A DNA stretch of 64,000 nucleotides from Ruminiclostridium sp. (GCA_017635095.1 JAGBMA010000042.1:1-64000), one strand, 5' to 3'. Counted from the stretch's first letter, positions 24,610-33,737 are shown. Translations and numbers: made by a program. Notes: generated from the sequence alone by a model not told the origin.

Positions 24610-25317
24610 ATGAGTGATAACAAACTTGAAACTGCCGTTGCAAACGCACTTGGCGATATTATCGAGGAAATGAAAGGCGCAGACGATTATTGCCTTTCAT
24701 ACGAGCAGTTTATGTCTGACCCCGGAATCGCCGAGTGCGTCATAGACTGCGCCAAGCAGCTTACGCAGAGCCGCCCGGAGTTTGCTGGGCTGACCATAAA
24801 TTCCGGCAACGGCTTTGTGGCATTCGGACAGGAAGAACTTAAAACCGTCCGCCTCATATCTCCCCTCAAGGTTTCAATAAATGAACCCGAATACGATGAT
24901 CAGTATGATCTGTCCGCTCGGCAGGCTGTTGAATATGCCGATCTTATCAATGGCAGAATCGCTGCATACATTATGGACGAAGAACGGGAGCGCGGACTTA
25001 TGCATTGGTACGATAAGCCTACTTCCATAAGCAGCAAGGTATATTCCGCTTTTCCGTCCGTGGAGGTCATAGACGGCGAACTGAAAGGGGTTACTACTCT
25101 TCGTGTTCGCGGAGAACTCGACAATCATGAACTGCATGAACTCCGTGAATACCTGACAGGACAGTATAGCGATGGCTGGGGCGAAGGCTTTGAGCAGCAG
25201 GAAATAAAAACAGGCGACCGTGACAGCCCGGAAATATATGTCAGCTTCTGGGGCGCTCGCGGTTACGAACTGACCGTGGAAGATGCCCCGCAGAACGATC
25301 AGACGCTTTCAATGTGA
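24610..25317 (+). CDS. Hypothetical ICE protein, 235 aa, paralogue of the preceding gene
   Basis: ATG 24610 follows AAAGGAG by 8 nt. LISPLKVSIN, SKVYSAFPSVEVIDGELKGV and LREYLTGQYSDGWGEGF repeat the C-terminal module of the 23565 protein, so the two arose by duplication. It is soluble and acidic and ends NDQTLSM, a Met-terminated tail that the upstream paralogue lacks. Confidence 0.65.
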   Translation: MSDNKLETAVANALGDIIEEMKGADDYCLSYEQFMSDPGIAECVIDCAKQLTQSRPEFAGLTINSGNGFVAFGQEELKTVRLISPLKVSINEPEYDDQYDLSARQAVEYADLINGRIAAYIMDEERERGLMHWYDKPTSISSKVYSAFPSVEVIDGELKGVTTLRVRGELDNHELHELREYLTGQYSDGWGEGFEQQEIKTGDRDSPEIYVSFWGARGYELTVEDAPQNDQTLSM

Positions 25318-25324
25318 GGTGCTT

Positions 25325-27157
25325 ATGACGAAGAAGAAACCCAATATCAAGGAAACACACTTTGCGACCCGCAACAGCAAGGATTTTGTGGATATGATCG
25401 CACCCTCGGTGATAAAGTTTTTCACCGATTATTACATCTGCGGAAACACATTCCGCTGTGTGTGGGCGCTGCGGGAATACCCCACATCGACCTCGGAACA
25501 GGCGATACTTCGCTATCTCGGAGAGAAAGACGGTGTGACGCTTCACATCTATACCCGCCATGTGACCGCGACCGAAGAAAAGCGTATTATCGCCAATGCC
25601 GCCAATAAGAACCGCTTACAGAGGACATCGACCAATGACCTTCAGCAGACCGTTACCGCAGAAAACAACCTGCAGGATGTGACTCAGCTTGTAGCGGATA
25701 TGCACCGGAATCGTGAGCCCTTGCTCCATGTCGCGGTGTACATTGAGATCATCGCCGACAGTCTTGACAACCTGCGGAATATGCAGACAGAGGTGCAGAC
25801 GGAGCTTGTGCGCTCAAAGCTGAATGTCGATAAGCTCATGCTCCGCCAGCAATCGGGATTTACCTGTGTGATGCCGTCCGGCAGGAATGTGTTCAAGGAG
25901 CAGTTCGAGCGTGTTCTCCCAGCATCGTCAACAGCGAATCTCTACCCGCTGTCATTCAGCGGTAAGACAGACGAGAACGGCTTCTACCTCGGGCGGGATA
26001 AGTTCGGCTCGAATATTATCGTTGATTTCGATAAACGAGCGTCCGACAAGACTAACGCCAATGTCCTTATCCTCGGAAACTCCGGTCAGGGCAAATCGTA
26101 TCTGTTGAAGCTGATACTCTGCAATCTCCGCGAGAGCGGAAAGAGCATAATCTGCCTTGACCCCGAGCTTGAATACAAGGAGTTGACCGCCAATCTCGGC
26201 GGCTGTTTCATTGACCTTATGGACGGACAGTACATCATCAATGTGCTTGAACCAAAATCATGGGACGACGGCAGCTCGGATGACGGCGAAGAAGTCCCCG
26301 AGGCATTCAAGGCAAAGACCAAACTCAGTCAGCATATATCGTTCCTGCGTGACTTCTTCCGCTGTTACAAGGATTTCACAGACAGAGAGATCGACACGAT
26401 AGAGATCATGCTGCTGAAACTTTATGAGAAATTCGGGATCTCCGATAACAGCGATTTTTCAAAATACACACCGACAGATTATCCGATATTATCGGACTTG
26501 TATGCTCTGCTTGAAAGCGAGTACAAGAATTATGATGCGAAGAAGAAAAATCTGTATGACGAGAAAACCTTGCAGAATATATGCCTCGGGCTTCATTCCC
26601 TGTGCATGGGTGCGGAAAGCAAGTTCTTCAATGGCTACACGAATATAACAGACGGCAAATTCGTGACATTCGGTGTCAAGGGACTGCTGCAGGCTTCAAA
26701 GAATATCCGCAACGCTCTGCTGTTCAACGTGCTGTCATATATGTCGAACGAACTGCTGACCAAAGGAAATACTGTTGCGAGTCTTGACGAGTTCTACCTG
26801 TTCTTGTCCAATCTAACGGCGGTGGAGTACATCAGGAACTTTATGAAGCGTGTTCGTAAAAAGGAATCCTCAGTTATACTGGCATCGCAGAACCTTGAGG
26901 ATTTCTGTCAGGAACACATCAAGGAGCTGACAAAGCCGCTATTCTCGATACCAACACATCAGTTCATATTCTATGCCGGAGCGGTCGATGCCAAATTCTA
27001 CACAGACACATTGCAGCTCGAAAACTCCGAGTACGCGATCATACGCTACCCACAGCGCGGAGTGTGTTTGTACAAATGCGGCAACGAGCGCTACTGTCTC
27101 TGTGTGACCGCTCCGCCGCATAAGGCTGCGCTGTTCGGGTCTGCGGGTGGAAGATAA
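25325..27157 (+). CDS. virB4: VirB4-type conjugation ATPase
   Basis: 610 residues. Walker A GNSGQGKS near residue 255, followed by IICLDPELEYKEL, and Walker B-like VASLDEFYLFLSN, then VILASQNLEDF and the C-terminal YAIIRYPQRGVCLYKCG. This powers the conjugative T4SS at the membrane. The start is ATG 25325 with GAGGTG upstream; it lacks part of the N-terminal domain usual for the family, which is present as the gene at 22979. Confidence 0.92.
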   Translation: MTKKKPNIKETHFATRNSKDFVDMIAPSVIKFFTDYYICGNTFRCVWALREYPTSTSEQAILRYLGEKDGVTLHIYTRHVTATEEKRIIANAANKNRLQRTSTNDLQQTVTAENNLQDVTQLVADMHRNREPLLHVAVYIEIIADSLDNLRNMQTEVQTELVRSKLNVDKLMLRQQSGFTCVMPSGRNVFKEQFERVLPASSTANLYPLSFSGKTDENGFYLGRDKFGSNIIVDFDKRASDKTNANVLILGNSGQGKSYLLKLILCNLRESGKSIICLDPELEYKELTANLGGCFIDLMDGQYIINVLEPKSWDDGSSDDGEEVPEAFKAKTKLSQHISFLRDFFRCYKDFTDREIDTIEIMLLKLYEKFGISDNSDFSKYTPTDYPILSDLYALLESEYKNYDAKKKNLYDEKTLQNICLGLHSLCMGAESKFFNGYTNITDGKFVTFGVKGLLQASKNIRNALLFNVLSYMSNELLTKGNTVASLDEFYLFLSNLTAVEYIRNFMKRVRKKESSVILASQNLEDFCQEHIKELTKPLFSIPTHQFIFYAGAVDAKFYTDTLQLENSEYAIIRYPQRGVCLYKCGNERYCLCVTAPPHKAALFGSAGGR

Positions 27158-27165
27158 ATATTTCC

Positions 27166-27197
27166 GAAAGAGCTGTCGAGAGATCGGCGGCTCTTTC
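27166..27197 (+). terminator. Hairpin between VirB4 and the amidoligase
   Basis: GAAAGAGC pairs with GCTCTTTC, followed by TTCGGGAGG, so the stem ends right before the Shine-Dalgarno sequence. It may act as a weak terminator or attenuator, or modulate initiation at the non-canonical start that follows. Confidence 0.45.
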
Positions 27198-27218
27198 TTC
27201 GGGAGGTGAAATACTACG

Positions 27219-28232
27219 ATACAGGATCAAAAGTTTGGGGTCGAAATAGAGCTTACCGGACTGACACGACAAGATGCAGCCCAAACGCTTGCGGAATATT
27301 TTCATACCACATTCACTCATGTCGGCGGAGCGTATGATCCATATACTGTGCGTGATAACAGCAACCGAACATGGAAATTTGTATATGACGGCAGCATCGA
27401 TTGTAAAGATCGGCACGGCAACCCAAAAGGCAGAGAATATTCCGTAGAATTCGTGACACCCATATGCACCTACGATGATATACCCGTAATTCAGCAAATA
27501 GTCAGAGAACTCAGGCACAACGGCGCAATTGCTGATAAGAGCTGCGGTATTCATATTCATGTCAACGGTGCACTGTTCGATGCCCGGTCACTTCGTAATC
27601 TGACAAATATAATGCGCTCAAAAGAGGATCTGATATACAAAGCTCTTAAAGTCAATCCCGCCCGTGAACACAGATACTGCAAAAAGGTCGATGAAGAATT
27701 CCTGCAGGAGCTGAATAAGAAGAAACCCAAAACTCTTAACAAGATACAGGACATATGGTATCAGGGTCATGACGGCAGTAATACTCACTACCATCCAACA
27801 AGGTATCGAGCCTTAAACTTACATTCGTTGTTCTCGAAAGGCACTATCGAATGGAGGGTATATAATTCCACAACCCACGCTGGAAAAATAAAAACATATA
27901 TACAGTTAAGCCTTGCGATCTGCAATCAAGCGCTCACTCAAAGCTGTGCGTCATATCGAAAAACGCAAAGCACCAACGAAAAATATACTTTCCGAACGTG
28001 GCTGCTGCGGCTCGGAATGATCGGTGATGAATTCAAGACCGCCCGAATGTTTCTGCTCGAAAACCTTGACGGCTGCATTGCTTGGAAAGACCCGTCACAG
28101 GCTTTGGCACAGCGTGAACGGCTGCGTGCAGCTCATGAAAATGAACCGGTTCAGGAGCAATATGAGGAATCCGAAGAACAGCAGTATTCCGAACAGGAAG
28201 AAGAATCAATGTCAATGACAATGACCATGTAA
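27219..28232 (+). CDS. Amidoligase family protein (glutamine-synthetase-like fold)
   Basis: The N-terminal KFGVEIELTGLTR, central SCGIHIHVNG near residue 108 and TIEWRVYNST near residue 210 are motifs of the amidoligase superfamily, which joins amines and carboxylates using ATP. Translation must begin upstream of the first GTG (27348), because FGVEIELTG is encoded before it. Only ACG (27216) or ATA (27219) are available after GGGAGGTG, so the start is non-canonical. The next gene is a gamma-glutamylcyclotransferase, a known functional partner class. The C-terminus is acidic and Gln-rich, ending MSMTMTM. Confidence 0.85.
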   Translation: MQDQKFGVEIELTGLTRQDAAQTLAEYFHTTFTHVGGAYDPYTVRDNSNRTWKFVYDGSIDCKDRHGNPKGREYSVEFVTPICTYDDIPVIQQIVRELRHNGAIADKSCGIHIHVNGALFDARSLRNLTNIMRSKEDLIYKALKVNPAREHRYCKKVDEEFLQELNKKKPKTLNKIQDIWYQGHDGSNTHYHPTRYRALNLHSLFSKGTIEWRVYNSTTHAGKIKTYIQLSLAICNQALTQSCASYRKTQSTNEKYTFRTWLLRLGMIGDEFKTARMFLLENLDGCIAWKDPSQALAQRERLRAAHENEPVQEQYEESEEQQYSEQEEESMSMTMTM

Positions 28233-28241
28233 AGGAGAAAT

Positions 28242-28793
28242 ATGTCAAAGAAAACTTTATACATCGCATACGGCAGTAATATTAATCTCGGGCAAATGGC
28301 ATACAGATGTCCGACTGCCGAAAAGGTCTCGCCGGGGTTCGTTGAGAATTACGAGCTTGAGTTCCGCAGGGTCGCAACTATTGTTCCCAAGCAGGACAGC
28401 AAGGTTCCCGTGCTTGTGTGGCAACTGAAGCCCGAAGATGAAAAAAATCTTGACCGCTACGAGGGATTCCCCCATATGTACCGCAAGGAAATAATCCCCG
28501 TTAAGATCGGTGACAAGGAATTCAACGGAATGGTGTACATCATGAATTACGGCGAGCCGCAGCCTCCGACCCGTGAATACTATCAGGGTATCGAAGCCGG
28601 TTACGAGGCAAACGGTATGGATACTGCGCCTTTAAGAGCTGCATGGAACAGAGCTTACGATCAGTACACAACGCGCATTATACAGCAATCCCGAGATATT
28701 TCCGAGAGCGGAAATGAGGAATATGACTACGATGAGGACTGCGACGAGGACGAGGATCCCGACATGAACGATATCCAGTCTCAGGAGATGTGA
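28242..28793 (+). CDS. Gamma-glutamylcyclotransferase-fold protein
   Basis: YIAYGSNINLGQM near the start (YGSN substrate-binding loop), followed by a beta-barrel pattern including VLVWQLKPEDEKNLDRYEGF with the catalytic Glu region. Such enzymes release gamma-linked amides by cyclising glutamate. It is 9 nt after the amidoligase gene; one could build, the other undo, an isopeptide-type modification. The last 30 residues are strongly acidic and end IQSQEM. Confidence 0.85.
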   Translation: MSKKTLYIAYGSNINLGQMAYRCPTAEKVSPGFVENYELEFRRVATIVPKQDSKVPVLVWQLKPEDEKNLDRYEGFPHMYRKEIIPVKIGDKEFNGMVYIMNYGEPQPPTREYYQGIEAGYEANGMDTAPLRAAWNRAYDQYTTRIIQQSRDISESGNEEYDYDEDCDEDEDPDMNDIQSQEM

Positions 28794-28794
28794 T

Positions 28795-29334
28795 ATGGCG
28801 GCGGGAGCAATAATAACAAAGGTAGCCGGAGCGGTACTCTCCAATGAGAAAGGACGCGAGCTTGTCCTTGTGCTGATCACGGCGATCCTGTTGCCGATAA
28901 TAATGATCATTCTTGTGTTTATCTCGATATTGTCAGGAACCACCAGCGCCAATGTATCGCTGCTTGATTGCAGTTTCAAAAATGTGGCGATACCGAGCAG
29001 CTTCACCGATGAACAGTCTCAGGCGATAGAGGAAATGCGTGACAGCCTCGCAAACATAGATGAAATAATTGCGGAGAAAGAGAATGCAGCCGACTACGAT
29101 GCGAACATGGTCAAGGCTGTTTTTTATTGTCTGCAATTCGGCGCGCAGCCTTCCGAGGACGATGTCGAATTCGATATGGAACTGTTCTGCGAGTGCTTTG
29201 AGGGTATTTCGTATTCGGAAATAGATGATGCATACGAGAATATATCGGAAAACTTTCCCGACTTGGAGGTGACTGAAAATGTAAAAATAGGTGTGGAGAA
29301 TGTTTATAAATACTTGACCGGAGGTGACAACTAA
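28795..29334 (+). CDS. Membrane-anchored N-terminal part of a conjugal cell-wall hydrolase-like protein
   Basis: A single helix (LVLVLITAILLPIIMIILVFISI) is followed by a helical extracellular segment: SFTDEQSQAIEEMRDSLANIDEIIAEKE, then YDANMVKAVFYCLQFGAQPSEDD. This resembles the region that precedes lysozyme- or CHAP-type domains in VirB1-like proteins of clostridial ICEs. Here the protein stops after 179 residues with no catalytic domain. It may have lost it or use a separate hydrolase. Confidence 0.6.
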   Translation: MAAGAIITKVAGAVLSNEKGRELVLVLITAILLPIIMIILVFISILSGTTSANVSLLDCSFKNVAIPSSFTDEQSQAIEEMRDSLANIDEIIAEKENAADYDANMVKAVFYCLQFGAQPSEDDVEFDMELFCECFEGISYSEIDDAYENISENFPDLEVTENVKIGVENVYKYLTGGDN

Positions 29335-29621
29335 TGAAGTACAGAGGAATGTTCGTGGAGATAACTCCCGAAACCGGAATCGAACGCGAGGATAAGGACG
29401 GCAGTATAAAGCTGTGTTTCGGCAGCCGCTACCGCATCTATTCCGATGAGGAAATGCAGGATATGACAGACGAGTTCTGTGCCGCTGTCGGATTTGAACT
29501 GCCCGATGACAGCACGGAGAACGCAGAGTTTTTTGCAAGGGAGTATATCGACTGTGAATTTAAAAGACTTGCTCACGAAAATATCGAACAGAAAGAAGGA
29601 GGAATCGCCATTGCGATTTGA
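29334..29621 (+). CDS. Hypothetical ICE protein, 95 aa
   Basis: A soluble acidic protein starting MKYRGMFVEITPETGIERED. No family is recognised. Its ATG overlaps the stop of the previous gene (TAATG), and it overlaps the next gene by 11 nt, so all three are translationally coupled. Confidence 0.6.
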   Translation: MKYRGMFVEITPETGIEREDKDGSIKLCFGSRYRIYSDEEMQDMTDEFCAAVGFELPDDSTENAEFFAREYIDCEFKRLAHENIEQKEGGIAIAI

Positions 29622-29784
29622 CAGAAAGGACTTCAACCCCATGACACACATGGGTGTATGCGCGGAGGACTGCAAGATGATTTCCCTTGCACTCTCGCAA
29701 AAAAAGACACTTACCATTGACAGCGAAGGTCACATCTACGACAACACCGGTCGCTGGATAGCCGACGGAAAGGAGCGCGGATAA
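29611..29784 (+). CDS. Small hypothetical protein, 57 aa
   Basis: TTG start about 8 nt after AGAAGGAGG. The protein reads MRFDRKDFNPMTHMGV and ends GRWIADGKERG. It has no known domain. It is in the right frame and spacing between two coupled genes, which supports translation. Confidence 0.55.
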   Translation: MRFDRKDFNPMTHMGVCAEDCKMISLALSQKKTLTIDSEGHIYDNTGRWIADGKERG

Positions 29785-29785
29785 T

Positions 29786-30856
29786 ATGCCCGAAGGAACA
29801 AACACAAAGGCTCTGTACACAGTGATCGAGAGCAGCACAACGACATATTTCCACTCATATAATTCAGGTGGATTGTCGTTCCCGTTCCACATCTACGACA
29901 AGGCTCAAAGCATAGCCGAGATCATCAGAAACAGCGGCTTTCAGGACACTGTATGGGCAAAAGATGTCCTGCCGCTGATGTCCACGGACAATAAATTTTA
30001 TCCCGAAAACAAGAACGAATATCTTATGACGCCGCTGCCCGTAGATCTTGCAAGAGAGCATTTTGAAAACTTCCGCAAGGGTCTGGATTTCGGATATTCG
30101 ATAACGCTTGATTACGACCGCAAGACAGTAGGTATTGAGATCAACCGGAACCTTGTGCATACGAATGTGCAGGATATACATATCTCGGTCAACGATCCGA
30201 AGGTCATAAAGCTATTGAGCATGGACTGCGCCGATGCCGCCGACCGTGAGTGTGAATTCCGGAACGCGTTTGCCGAGCCGCCGAAGCCCGCCAAGAACTA
30301 CATTATGAGCGTAAAGCTCGAATACAACGGAAAGCATTTTATCTCAGGTCTGCCGATGGACGAGGACGGTATAGATACCGCGAAGGTAAACCTCGGCGTG
30401 AACGATCTCGATTACTGCAATATAAGCGTGGACATCAACAACCGATATCTCAACAGCATTGCGGAAATCTCTGAGCAGAATTTCACGGAGCTTAACAGCA
30501 TTGCGGATTGGGCTGAGAGCGCTGACGAGGACGAACTGAAAAAGTTCGCCGCCGCTGTTCAGGCTTACTGCCCACGCACAATTTACGGCATCAGCAATAT
30601 AGTCGATAATCTGAGCAATATTGAGTTGGTGGAGGTCTACAGCGCCGAAGAATACGGACACGAGGCTCTTTACGGCTACAACAGCCGCAGTGATTTGACC
30701 GACTGTTTCTCGGAAACCATAGAGGACTACATTGATTTTGACCGTTACGGTCGTGATCTTATGGATGAAGATGGAGCGATAGAAACAGAATACGGCTACA
30801 TCTACAGCGAGGACGGTTTCGAGCTTGACGAAACACCGTCAATGCAGATGTTGTGA
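29786..30856 (+). CDS. ArdA-like antirestriction protein, large version
   Basis: 356 residues. The N-terminal 150 residues (ALYTVIESSTTTYFHSYNSGG, then LPLMSTDNKFYPE) are paralogous to the 31548 protein. The C-terminal 190 residues have the pattern of ArdA: an ELNSIADWAE-type helix, a long acidic helix and YIDFDRYGRDLMDEDGAIETEYGYI, close to the YIDYQAYGRDL element of the ArdA of Tn916. ArdA mimics B-form DNA and blocks type I restriction. It ends TPSMQML. Confidence 0.6.
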   Translation: MPEGTNTKALYTVIESSTTTYFHSYNSGGLSFPFHIYDKAQSIAEIIRNSGFQDTVWAKDVLPLMSTDNKFYPENKNEYLMTPLPVDLAREHFENFRKGLDFGYSITLDYDRKTVGIEINRNLVHTNVQDIHISVNDPKVIKLLSMDCADAADRECEFRNAFAEPPKPAKNYIMSVKLEYNGKHFISGLPMDEDGIDTAKVNLGVNDLDYCNISVDINNRYLNSIAEISEQNFTELNSIADWAESADEDELKKFAAAVQAYCPRTIYGISNIVDNLSNIELVEVYSAEEYGHEALYGYNSRSDLTDCFSETIEDYIDFDRYGRDLMDEDGAIETEYGYIYSEDGFELDETPSMQML

Positions 30857-30902
30857 TCCTGCAATAAGTATATCACTTATTTTGCGGAACGTCAATTAAA
30901 AA

Positions 30903-31526
30903 ATGAAGGGATGGTACAGCACATTGCCAAAAATAGAAAATCAATGGATGTATGTATATGTGTGTTACGCCGGAGAGGAAGAAAGTGTTATGCTCCCTCT
31001 TGACGACGAAAAACGGGAATGTCTTCTGAAAGACTTACAGATGGAAAAGCTGTCGGACGGATATCTCTACGGCTGGCACGCAACTCAAGGTATCGAAAAA
31101 TTATGCAATGTTCATGTTGAACACGACACGGATATAGAGAAGCTCAGTGAATTTGCGGAGTGGGTAATGTGGGCGTGTGAGCAGGATACGGATCCTAACC
31201 CTACAGAGGTGTTCACAGCGATATTGTATTCCAAAATGAGAGATCACCCCGTAAGTGTGGAGGAAGCTATAGAGATCGCCCAAAACCTTGACCGCTATGA
31301 GGTTATTCCGGTGGACGATGCTTATGAATACGGCTATGAGTATTTATATGGCGGTAATAACGATATGACCTACTCGGAATTCGCAGAATCGGTTGAGAAA
31401 TACATTGACTTTGAGGAATACGGAAAAATGCGGCTGGAGGCTGACGGAGCGATAAAGACCGAGCATGGATATGTTATAGAGCATGACAGCATTCAGCCTG
31501 TTCGGGGGCAGGAGCAAACAATGTAA
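30903..31526 (+). CDS. ArdA-like antirestriction protein, short version
   Basis: 207 residues, acidic. The C-terminal half has LSEFAEWVMWACEQ, IAQNLDRYEVIPVDDAYEYGYEY and YIDFEEYGKMRLEADGAIKTEHGYV, the same ArdA-type order as its two neighbours. The N-terminal domain is different. The start is the ATG at 30903; the upstream ribosome binding site is weak. It ends GQEQTM. Confidence 0.58.
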   Translation: MKGWYSTLPKIENQWMYVYVCYAGEEESVMLPLDDEKRECLLKDLQMEKLSDGYLYGWHATQGIEKLCNVHVEHDTDIEKLSEFAEWVMWACEQDTDPNPTEVFTAILYSKMRDHPVSVEEAIEIAQNLDRYEVIPVDDAYEYGYEYLYGGNNDMTYSEFAESVEKYIDFEEYGKMRLEADGAIKTEHGYVIEHDSIQPVRGQEQTM

Positions 31527-31547
31527 CAAATACGAAAGGAAGAATCA

Positions 31548-32636
31548 ATGGATAATAACGCTCTCTACTGCGTCATAGAAAATCGCAGAGAAAGATATTT
31601 CACAAGCAGGCTCGCGGGCGGGTTCTCCTATCCGCTGATAGTGTTCAACACCGCCGATTCGCTGTCTGAAACCATGAGCAGTAACTCCCTCGTCGGGCGG
31701 TGTGAGGCTGCCGACCTGCTTCCGATAATGACGGCAAACGAGATGTTCCCCGAAACCTGCACGGGAGTTAAGCTGTTCAGCGAGATATCCGACAGCAGCT
31801 TCTGTCAGAAGGCTGACCGATTCGGGATAGACGATGACTATTCGTTCTTGATAACGCTTGATTTTGACAAGCGTGAGATAGGGTATAAATTCAATCCGAA
31901 TGCCCTCGGCTTCGACCTTGACGATACTACTGTCAGCGTCGATGATATGAACCTTGCAGCCGAATTGGAAGATGAGATCAAGGATTCGTTCGCTCGTGAA
32001 AAGCTTTGGCATGACATTCTTCTTTCCCACTCCGGTCAGGAAAACATCAAAAAAGCTCCTGTAATGTCAGCTCGATGTGAATGCCGCGGCGGTGATTTTA
32101 CCGTAAAGCTGCCGCTTCAGGAAAGCAATATCACGGAGTTAAAAAAGCAGCTCAACATAGACGATATCGACAGGATAAAGGTCACAAAAGCATACACCGA
32201 CTTGAAATATCTGCAGCTCGTTACCACTTGCAAGGATATGACCCTGTCGGGATTGAACGAGATAGTTGAATGGGCGTGTGAGCAGCGTATGCAGGAGCAC
32301 TCGGATGCTCACCCGCTCAAGGTCTTCGCCGCTGTTCTGGAATCCACAGATACTCATTCGATGTCCGAAATGCTGAATATTGTTCACAATATTGACAGCT
32401 ACGAGCTGTTGGAATTGTTCAGCACCGAGGACTACGGAAGATATATCTATGAAACCAACCCCGGAAATATCAGTGATAAGGAGCTGCTCGACAGCCTTGA
32501 GGGCTACATTAATTACTATGACTACGGCGTTATGAAAGCGGAGCAGATCGGCGCGGTGGAGACAGATTACGGCTTCGTTATCCGTCACAGTGACATAGAA
32601 CAGACGGAAACGCAGGACACGGTGATGTCGATGTGA
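31548..32636 (+). CDS. ArdA-like antirestriction protein, third copy
   Basis: 362 residues, organised like the 29786 protein: an N-terminal domain (ALYCVIENRRERYFTSRLAGG, LLPIMTANEMFPE), then LNEIVEWACEQ, NIVHNIDSYELLELFSTEDYGRYIYE and YINYYDYGVMKAEQIGAVETDYGFV. Good AAAGGAAG ribosome binding site. It ends DTVMSM. The stop overlaps the GTG start of the next gene. Confidence 0.6.
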   Translation: MDNNALYCVIENRRERYFTSRLAGGFSYPLIVFNTADSLSETMSSNSLVGRCEAADLLPIMTANEMFPETCTGVKLFSEISDSSFCQKADRFGIDDDYSFLITLDFDKREIGYKFNPNALGFDLDDTTVSVDDMNLAAELEDEIKDSFAREKLWHDILLSHSGQENIKKAPVMSARCECRGGDFTVKLPLQESNITELKKQLNIDDIDRIKVTKAYTDLKYLQLVTTCKDMTLSGLNEIVEWACEQRMQEHSDAHPLKVFAAVLESTDTHSMSEMLNIVHNIDSYELLELFSTEDYGRYIYETNPGNISDKELLDSLEGYINYYDYGVMKAEQIGAVETDYGFVIRHSDIEQTETQDTVMSM

Positions 32637-33322
32637 GCAGACGAAACATAGATACCGGCGGTCAGCTTTTGTTTGGATTGAGCGGCGACGATCCGCTGAC
32701 AATATCGCTTCAGGACAGCTTTGACCGCTGGGATGATCTGAACGAATACGGTGGTCAGGATCCGTTCTGGTCGGACGGAGTGAACATGAATCTTGAACGT
32801 AACCACATCATATATTACAAGAACCAAATGGAAGATAAATACGATTCAGGCGAGTATCCCGACATCTATTATCGGGAAACCCCGCCGGAGATGTCCTTTG
32901 AATATATGGCAAACCCGGAACAGATACGCTCCGATGCCGCAGAAGCGTTACAGATCATAGAAGCCGACGATAACTTGAAATTCATTCGGGAAAACATTGA
33001 CGGTCTCACCGATAAGCAGCGGCAGGCTCTGTGCGTGGGTGCAGTCCTCGGATATGTTCGGAATCTGAAAAGCTACATAGCCGAGGACGATCTTGTGTCA
33101 ATGAGAAGATACCGGAACCCCGAGTGGGTGCTGGATTCGTTTCAGCGCCTTGCAAATGAACTGTCGCAGCCCGTGTCGGAGAGTGTTCTGACACGGGAAA
33201 CTGATGGTGGCGATGAAGAATATGAAGATGAAGAATGTGAAGCTGATGAGATTCCCGAGCAGGAAGCTCTCGCCGAGAGTGCGGAAGAACCCGAGGAATC
33301 CATGCAGCTTTCATTCTTCTGA
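32633..33322 (+). CDS. Hypothetical ICE protein, 229 aa
   Basis: GTG start overlapping the previous stop. The central part (NPEQIRSDAAEALQIIEADDNLKFI, then LTDKQRQALCVGAVLGYVRNLKSYI) is helical. The C-terminal 45 residues are nearly all Glu, Asp, Pro and Ala and end EESMQLSFF. No family is recognised. Confidence 0.62.
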   Translation: MSRRNIDTGGQLLFGLSGDDPLTISLQDSFDRWDDLNEYGGQDPFWSDGVNMNLERNHIIYYKNQMEDKYDSGEYPDIYYRETPPEMSFEYMANPEQIRSDAAEALQIIEADDNLKFIRENIDGLTDKQRQALCVGAVLGYVRNLKSYIAEDDLVSMRRYRNPEWVLDSFQRLANELSQPVSESVLTRETDGGDEEYEDEECEADEIPEQEALAESAEEPEESMQLSFF

Positions 33323-33336
33323 CGGGAGGTGGAATA

Positions 33337-33714
33337 GTGGCAGAAAACAAAATGAAAGTAGTCATGGTCGAACCCGGAAAGCCCGCATACATAACTGAAA
33401 TAGGCTCTGACCTCAAAAGTATGCAGAAAGTTGTGGGCGGTAATATCGAAGCCGTGTATTTTCTGAACGACGCTCTCATCGTTGCAAATGAGGAAGCCAA
33501 GCTCATAGGAATGGAAGGTAACCGCAGATTCGCGGAGGATATTATAGCCGGTCCGTTCTTTATTTGCGGAGAGTGTGTGAAAGATGGCGAATATGATTTC
33601 GATTCGCTTCCCGACGAGCTTTGCGATAAGTATGTAAAACAGTTTGCAGTCCCCGAAAACATAACTCAGGATGAGGTAGAGGATAGCATACAGGCATTCG
33701 TTTTCGGGTTTTGA
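33337..33714 (+). CDS. DUF3846-like protein
   Basis: KMKVVMVEPGKPAYITEIGSDLKSMQKVVGG and the later NDALIVANEEAKLIGMEGNRR followed by IAGPFFICG match the pattern of DUF3846, a small domain common in Firmicute ICEs and phages with no established function. GTG start 7 nt after GGGAGG. It overlaps the ribosome binding region of the next gene. Confidence 0.75.
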   Translation: MAENKMKVVMVEPGKPAYITEIGSDLKSMQKVVGGNIEAVYFLNDALIVANEEAKLIGMEGNRRFAEDIIAGPFFICGECVKDGEYDFDSLPDELCDKYVKQFAVPENITQDEVEDSIQAFVFGF

Positions 33715-33737
33715 AGGCGACGATACGGAGGATTCAC

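Noticed and set aside
27348..28232. Amidoligase starting at GTG 27348
   Set aside because: The conserved FGVEIELTG motif is encoded upstream in the same frame, so this start would truncate the enzyme.
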